Part shown: positions 58,431 to 64,000 of the stretch, one piece after another
Layout of the letters: every line of letters begins with the position of its first letter
Numbering within the stretch: position 1 is the stretch's first letter
Source of the DNA: Mesorhizobium sp. PAMC28654
Lineage (GTDB): Bacteria > Pseudomonadota > Alphaproteobacteria > Rhizobiales > Rhizobiaceae
Assembly (NCBI RefSeq): GCF_020616515.1
Contig: NZ_CP085135.1
Span: 2,666,001-2,730,000 of the forward strand
Length of the DNA: 64,000 bases
Direction: 5' to 3'
Program-made: the position numbers and the translations under genes
The notes under the pieces: generated by a model
The model's input: only the letters and a program-made list of their open reading frames with translations
Databases searched by the model: none
Told to the model about the DNA's origin: nothing

Positions 58431-58728
58431 TGAGATCTCCCATAAATTGCACAGGAAGCCGCCGACCGCCGTGGCTCAGCGGTGACAGACATCGCGCCGA
58501 TTTCTCTCTTAGCTTTCGTCACATTCGCGTTCTATGCTGCAATTGCGAAAGCTTCCGGGAGCCATCGCTTGCCGACAAGCCTCTGGGTAGCGTCGGTGTC
58601 AAGGGTACATGTGGAGCCAATCAATACCCCGCGATTGGTCCTGGATGTGACACCATGGCACTGGAAAATTTAAATCGATTAGATTATATCAGCCGCGTCA
58701 CAGCGACCGGCGTCAAAGCGGACAGACC
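58431..58728. other. divergent intergenic region upstream of zwf
   Basis: The 298-base gap between the SDR gene and zwf carries an A/T-rich block just before zwf (GGAAAATTTAAATCGATTAG, 58665-58684) that probably contains the operon promoter. No HexR-type palindrome or other clear operator is visible, and I find no further gene. Confidence 0.4.
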
Positions 58729-60198
58729 ATGACCAGCCAGATCATCCCCGTCGACCCTTTCGACTTCATCATTTTCGGCGGCACCGGCGATCTGTCGGAA
58801 CGAAAGCTTCTGCCGTCGCTCTACTATCGCCAGCGCGACCACCAGTTTTCCGAACCGACGCGTATCATCGGCACATCGCGCTCGAAGATGACCGACGAGG
58901 AATTCCAGGCCTTCGCCAAGCAGGCGATTTCCGACCACGTGAAGGCCGCCGATATCGACGCCAAGGAGTTGAAGACATTCCTTGCCCGCCTATCCTACAT
59001 CTCGGCGGACGCAACGACCGGCGCCGGCTTCGACAAGCTGAAAAAGGCGATCGGCGACAGCGACAGCATCCGCGCCTTCTACCTGGCGGTGTCGCCGGCA
59101 CTTTTTGGCGACATTTCGCACAAGCTCAAGGAAAACAAGCTGATCACGCCGAACTCGCGCATCGTGCTGGAAAAGCCGATCGGCCGCGACCTTGCGTCGG
59201 CGCGCGCGCTCAACGATCTGGTCGGCGACGACTTCCATGAAAGCCAGATCTTCCGCATCGACCACTATCTCGGCAAGGAAACGGTCCAGAACCTGATGGC
59301 GCTGCGCTTCGCCAACGCGCTTTACGAACCGCTCTGGAACTCCGCCCATATCGACCACGTGCAGATCACCGTGGCCGAAACCGTCGGCCTCGAGGACCGC
59401 GTCACCTATTACGACAAGGCCGGCGCGCTGCGCGACATGGTACAGAACCACATGCTGCAGCTCCTGTGTCTCGTCGCCATGGAGGCGCCGTCGTCGATGG
59501 ACGCCGACGCCGTGCGCGACGAGAAGCTGAAGGTGCTCAGGGCCCTCAAGCGCATCAACGGCAATGAGGCGCCGAAGCATACCGTGCGCGGACAATACCG
59601 CGCCGGCGCCTCGTCTGGCGGCCCGGTGAAAGGCTATGTCGAGGAACTCGGCCACGACAGCAACACCGAGACCTTCGTCGCCATCAAGGCGGAGATCGGC
59701 ACCTGGCGCTGGGCTGGCGTTCCATTTTACCTGCGAACCGGCAAGCGGCTGGCGACCCGGGTTTCGGAAATCGCCATCGAGTTCAAGCCGATCCCTCACT
59801 CGATCTTCGGCGACAGCGCCGGGCCGATCTTCGCCAACCAGCTGGTCATCCGGCTGCAGCCCGACGAGGGCGTCAAGCAGTTCATCATGATCAAGGATCC
59901 GGGGCCGGGCGGCATGCGATTGCGCCAGATCCCGCTCGACATGAGTTTCGCGCAGTCCTTCGACGGCCGCGCACCCGACGCCTATGAGCGGCTGATCATG
60001 GATGTCATCCGAGGCAACCAGACGCTGTTCATGCGCCGCGATGAAGTCGAGGCAGCCTGGAAATGGATCGACCCGATCCAGAATGCCTGGGAAAGTGCCC
60101 GGCAGGAAGCGCAAGGCTATACGGCGGGCACATGGGGGCCGTCGGCTTCCATTGCGCTCATCGAACGAGACGGGCGGACATGGCACGAGAGCAATTGA
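58729..60198 (+). CDS. zwf: glucose-6-phosphate 1-dehydrogenase
   Basis: The 489 residues match G6PD, which oxidises glucose-6-phosphate to 6-phosphogluconolactone with NADP+. The nucleotide motif is GGTGDLS (17-23) and the substrate site is RIDHYLGKE with Asp178, His179 and Lys183. Length and ends are normal. It is the first gene of zwf-pgl-edd, overlapping pgl by 19 bases. It feeds the Entner-Doudoroff route, the main sugar pathway in rhizobia. Confidence 0.97.
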   Translation: MTSQIIPVDPFDFIIFGGTGDLSERKLLPSLYYRQRDHQFSEPTRIIGTSRSKMTDEEFQAFAKQAISDHVKAADIDAKELKTFLARLSYISADATTGAGFDKLKKAIGDSDSIRAFYLAVSPALFGDISHKLKENKLITPNSRIVLEKPIGRDLASARALNDLVGDDFHESQIFRIDHYLGKETVQNLMALRFANALYEPLWNSAHIDHVQITVAETVGLEDRVTYYDKAGALRDMVQNHMLQLLCLVAMEAPSSMDADAVRDEKLKVLRALKRINGNEAPKHTVRGQYRAGASSGGPVKGYVEELGHDSNTETFVAIKAEIGTWRWAGVPFYLRTGKRLATRVSEIAIEFKPIPHSIFGDSAGPIFANQLVIRLQPDEGVKQFIMIKDPGPGGMRLRQIPLDMSFAQSFDGRAPDAYERLIMDVIRGNQTLFMRRDEVEAAWKWIDPIQNAWESARQEAQGYTAGTWGPSASIALIERDGRTWHESN

Positions 60199-60896
60199 AG
60201 AGCGCCGCTTACGACTGGCACGCCTTTTCCGGGCGCGAGGAGCTGGCCGTGGCGCTGGCCGATCATATTGCCGAGCACTTGACCAAGGCGATCGCGAAGC
60301 GCGGCACGGCGCTGCTTGCCGTCTCCGGCGGCACCACGCCGGCAAAGCTCTTTGCGGTACTTTCGACCGCGCCGATCGCCTGGGACAAGGTGACGGTGAC
60401 GCTGGTCGACGAGCGTTTCGTGCCGGCCTCGTCGCCGCGCTCCAACGCCGGGCTGGTTGCCGCCAATCTGTTGCAGAACGCGGCCAAGGCGGCGCGTTTT
60501 GTGCCGCTCTATCACGAGGCCACAAGCATCGAGGATGCGGCTGCATCCGACAATGCAGCGCTGCAAGCGCTGCCTTGGCCGCTCGACGTCGTCATCCTTG
60601 GCATGGGCGGCGACGGCCATACCGCCTCGTTCTTTCCGGATGCCGACGACCTGCCGGTCTTGCTGGATCCATCCTCGGACAGGATCGTCCTGCCGGTTCA
60701 CGCGGCAAGCGCCGGCGAGCCACGACTGACGCTGTCGCTGGCGCGGATCATCGATGCCGGCTTCATCGCCTTGCACATCGAAGGCGGCGACAAGCGTAGT
60801 GCCTTCGAAAGCGCGATGGGGCCGGGCGAGCAAAAGCCCATTCGCGCCGTCTTCGACGCGTCTCCGAAAGCCGTAGAGGTTTTCTGGGCGCCCTGA
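60180..60896 (+). CDS. pgl: 6-phosphogluconolactonase
   Basis: The 238 residues belong to the DevB/Pgl family: [33 protein letters not shown] and [15 protein letters not shown]. It hydrolyses 6-phosphogluconolactone, the product of Zwf, to 6-phosphogluconate. ATG 60180 lies inside the end of zwf, the usual coupled arrangement; longer frames upstream are shadows of zwf. Confidence 0.96.
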   Translation: MAREQLKSAAYDWHAFSGREELAVALADHIAEHLTKAIAKRGTALLAVSGGTTPAKLFAVLSTAPIAWDKVTVTLVDERFVPASSPRSNAGLVAANLLQNAAKAARFVPLYHEATSIEDAAASDNAALQALPWPLDVVILGMGGDGHTASFFPDADDLPVLLDPSSDRIVLPVHAASAGEPRLTLSLARIIDAGFIALHIEGGDKRSAFESAMGPGEQKPIRAVFDASPKAVEVFWAP

Positions 60897-60967
60897 CTTC
60901 AACTGCTGATGGTCCCGGCCGATCGCCGGAAGGTGTTCCGGGACCTCGCCTGAAAAGGACCTGTGAC

Positions 60968-62791
<1,824 letters not shown>

Positions 62792-62810
62792 CGGCACATC
62801 TGTCCCCAAA

Positions 62811-62837
62811 GAAAGGGCGGCTCCTGGCCGCCCTTTC
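62811..62837. terminator. bidirectional terminator between edd and the VWA gene
   Basis: The perfect 11-base stem GAAAGGGCGGC/GCCGCCCTTTC (62811-62821 with 62827-62837) lies 20 bases after edd and 22 bases after the end of the convergent gene. A/T pairs at its base fit use in both directions. Confidence 0.7.
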
Positions 62838-62858
62838 GAGGTAACGAAAGCACGCTTC

Positions 62859-64000
62859 CTACTGGACCGTAAGTTCGGCCCGTGCTCCCGCCTTGACCGT
62901 CACGGTGCTTTCCTTCGAGCTGGTATCCGACTTTCCCGCCACGACCACATAGTCGCCTGCCGGTATCGCTGTCTGGTACTTCTGATCATAGGCATAGCCG
63001 ACGGATTTGCGGTTGCCGTTGATGTCCTTCTTCTGCTCAAAGATCTCGATCTTCTCGGCTCCAGGCGCGGTGATGGCCAGCACGCCGGCGTTCATCGCGA
63101 CTTTCAGCTCCTGATGCTCACCGACCTTGACGGTGAACGGCTGCTCGACAACCGCCAGATCGACCGTCGCGATCATCACATAGTCGTTGGGCGGCAGCCA
63201 GAATTTGCTGTCGGGCCCATAGGAATTGTCGACATTCTCCCTTGTGCCGTCGACCCCCTTCTTCGCCTTGACGATCTGGAAGTCGATGCCGGAGCCATCG
63301 GCCTTGTCGCCGCCGGCAACATAGAAGGCGTTGACGTTGATGTTTCCAACGCCGACGATCACATCCTTCTCCGCCGTCTTGCCCGCCGCCAGCTGGATGG
63401 TTTCGGTGACCGTCCCGCTGCCGATCTTGACCGTGACTTGCTGCTCGCCGGCCGGCACGATGACCGTGGAATTGCCATAGGACGTGGTGCTGCCGCCTGG
63501 GTAGACGACCTCGACCGTCGCGCCATCCAGAACGTCGGCCCCCTCATTCGGCCGCGGATGAATGACGAGTGTGCCGGCATTCAGCGTGAAGACGGGCTTG
63601 TAGACATGGCCAGCCTCGACCTTGAGCTTCTGCTCGGTCTTCACCTCGCCGTCGCGTGCGACAACAAGGTAATCGCCTGATTCAAGATTGCCCTTGTAGG
63701 CCCCGTATTCGGTTGTGACGATATCGCCCCGCGTGCCGTCGGCTTGCGCCTTGTAGATCTCCCACACATTGCCGTCCGTCAGGGCATCGCCGCCCTCGGC
63801 GAACACAGCAGTTGGCAGGAAATTGAATTCTGGCTTTTCGGGTGCCGGAGCGGCTACGGGCGCAGGCGCGGGAGGTGCCGGCTGCGGCGCGGGTGCCGGC
63901 GCCGGGGCCGGCGCAGCCGCGGCGATGGTTTCGACCAACGCGTCGCGCAACGCCTTCTCGTCCGAAGCCTGGATGTATTTGCCGCCCGTGTTTTCGGCGA
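62859..64000 (-). CDS. von Willebrand factor A domain protein, cut by the right edge
   Basis: The frame is open to the right edge, so only the C-terminal part is seen. It starts with the end of a VWA domain (AENTGGKYIQASDEKALRDAL), followed by a Pro/Ala-rich linker (PAPAPAPQPAPPAPAPV). Three to four beta-rich repeats follow, each with a GxYxV or GDYVVVAG-type core (NLESGDYLVVARDGEV; LPPNDYVMIATVDLA; IPAGDYVVVAGKSD). They look like carboxypeptidase-regulatory-type modules, often periplasmic or surface-exposed. The true start lies beyond the window. Confidence 0.8.
   Translation of the reverse strand, partial: AENTGGKYIQASDEKALRDALVETIAAAAPAPAPAPAPQPAPPAPAPVAAPAPEKPEFNFLPTAVFAEGGDALTDGNVWEIYKAQADGTRGDIVTTEYGAYKGNLESGDYLVVARDGEVKTEQKLKVEAGHVYKPVFTLNAGTLVIHPRPNEGADVLDGATVEVVYPGGSTTSYGNSTVIVPAGEQQVTVKIGSGTVTETIQLAAGKTAEKDVIVGVGNINVNAFYVAGGDKADGSGIDFQIVKAKKGVDGTRENVDNSYGPDSKFWLPPNDYVMIATVDLAVVEQPFTVKVGEHQELKVAMNAGVLAITAPGAEKIEIFEQKKDINGNRKSVGYAYDQKYQTAIPAGDYVVVAGKSDTSSKESTVTVKAGARAELTVQ

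Noticed and set aside
58990..60546. 518-codon minus-strand frame over zwf and pgl
   Set aside because: Antisense to two certain genes and without a family resemblance.

Overview
The window reads as a stretch of chromosome from a high-GC alphaproteobacterium of the Rhizobiales, most likely Mesorhizobium or a close Phyllobacteriaceae relative. The evidence is the gene content: minCDE, a phasin, a zwf-pgl-edd Entner-Doudoroff operon, a ScfR/RamB-type regulator divergent from isocitrate lyase, a PdhS-like PAS histidine kinase and several Dpp/Pot ABC systems. RIME-like intergenic mosaic repeats and a tRNA-His with discriminator A73 point the same way. The genus is inferred from family resemblance, not from a search.

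Layout. 0.7-2.6 kb: minC-minD-minE on the minus strand. 2.9-8.3 kb: a zinc-ribbon protein, a Tim44-like protein and a two-gene heterodimeric ABC exporter. 8.5-21.8 kb: an island for D-amino-acid-containing peptides. It holds an M81/MlrC-type peptidase, a complete dipeptide-type ABC importer, an XRE-cupin regulator, a DauA-type FAD dehydrogenase, a D-serine-deaminase-like PLP enzyme, an S12 D-aminopeptidase-like hydrolase and an M55 DppA D-aminopeptidase. 21.9-24.3 kb: a DOPA-dioxygenase-like protein, glutathione peroxidase and an SDR without its catalytic residues. 24.5-32.9 kb: a second cassette with an Lrp-type regulator, a hydantoinase/oxoprolinase-like protein, a DUF917 protein and a second complete Dpp-type importer. 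33-34.5 kb: a repeat, a gene relic, tRNA-His, a predicted anti-Shine-Dalgarno small RNA and a phasin. 34.8-43.1 kb: a 1290-residue PAS histidine kinase, acetoacetyl-CoA synthetase and an AsmA-like protein. 43.1-47.3 kb: a putrescine importer, potFGHI. 47.7-52.7 kb: an EamA exporter, the ScfR-like regulator, aceA and two small proteins. 52.7-57.5 kb: a HAD hydrolase, puuA, puuB and an SH3 protein. 57.7-62.8 kb: an SDR and zwf-pgl-edd. The right edge cuts a von Willebrand factor A protein.

How the genes fit together. Much of the window deals with scavenged carbon and nitrogen: two peptide or cyclic-amide uptake cassettes with matching hydrolases, putrescine uptake (Pot) followed by gamma-glutamylation and oxidation (PuuA, PuuB), storage-polymer and C2 metabolism (phasin, acetoacetyl-CoA synthetase, isocitrate lyase), and sugar catabolism (zwf-pgl-edd). 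Seven otherwise well-conserved genes each carry one frameshift (near 6.24, 8.74, 27.23, 28.58, 32.80, 41.35 and 57.07 kb). That density suggests indel errors in the sequence, or very recent mutations, more than old decay. Long antisense reading frames opposite real genes are side effects of high GC content and were left out.
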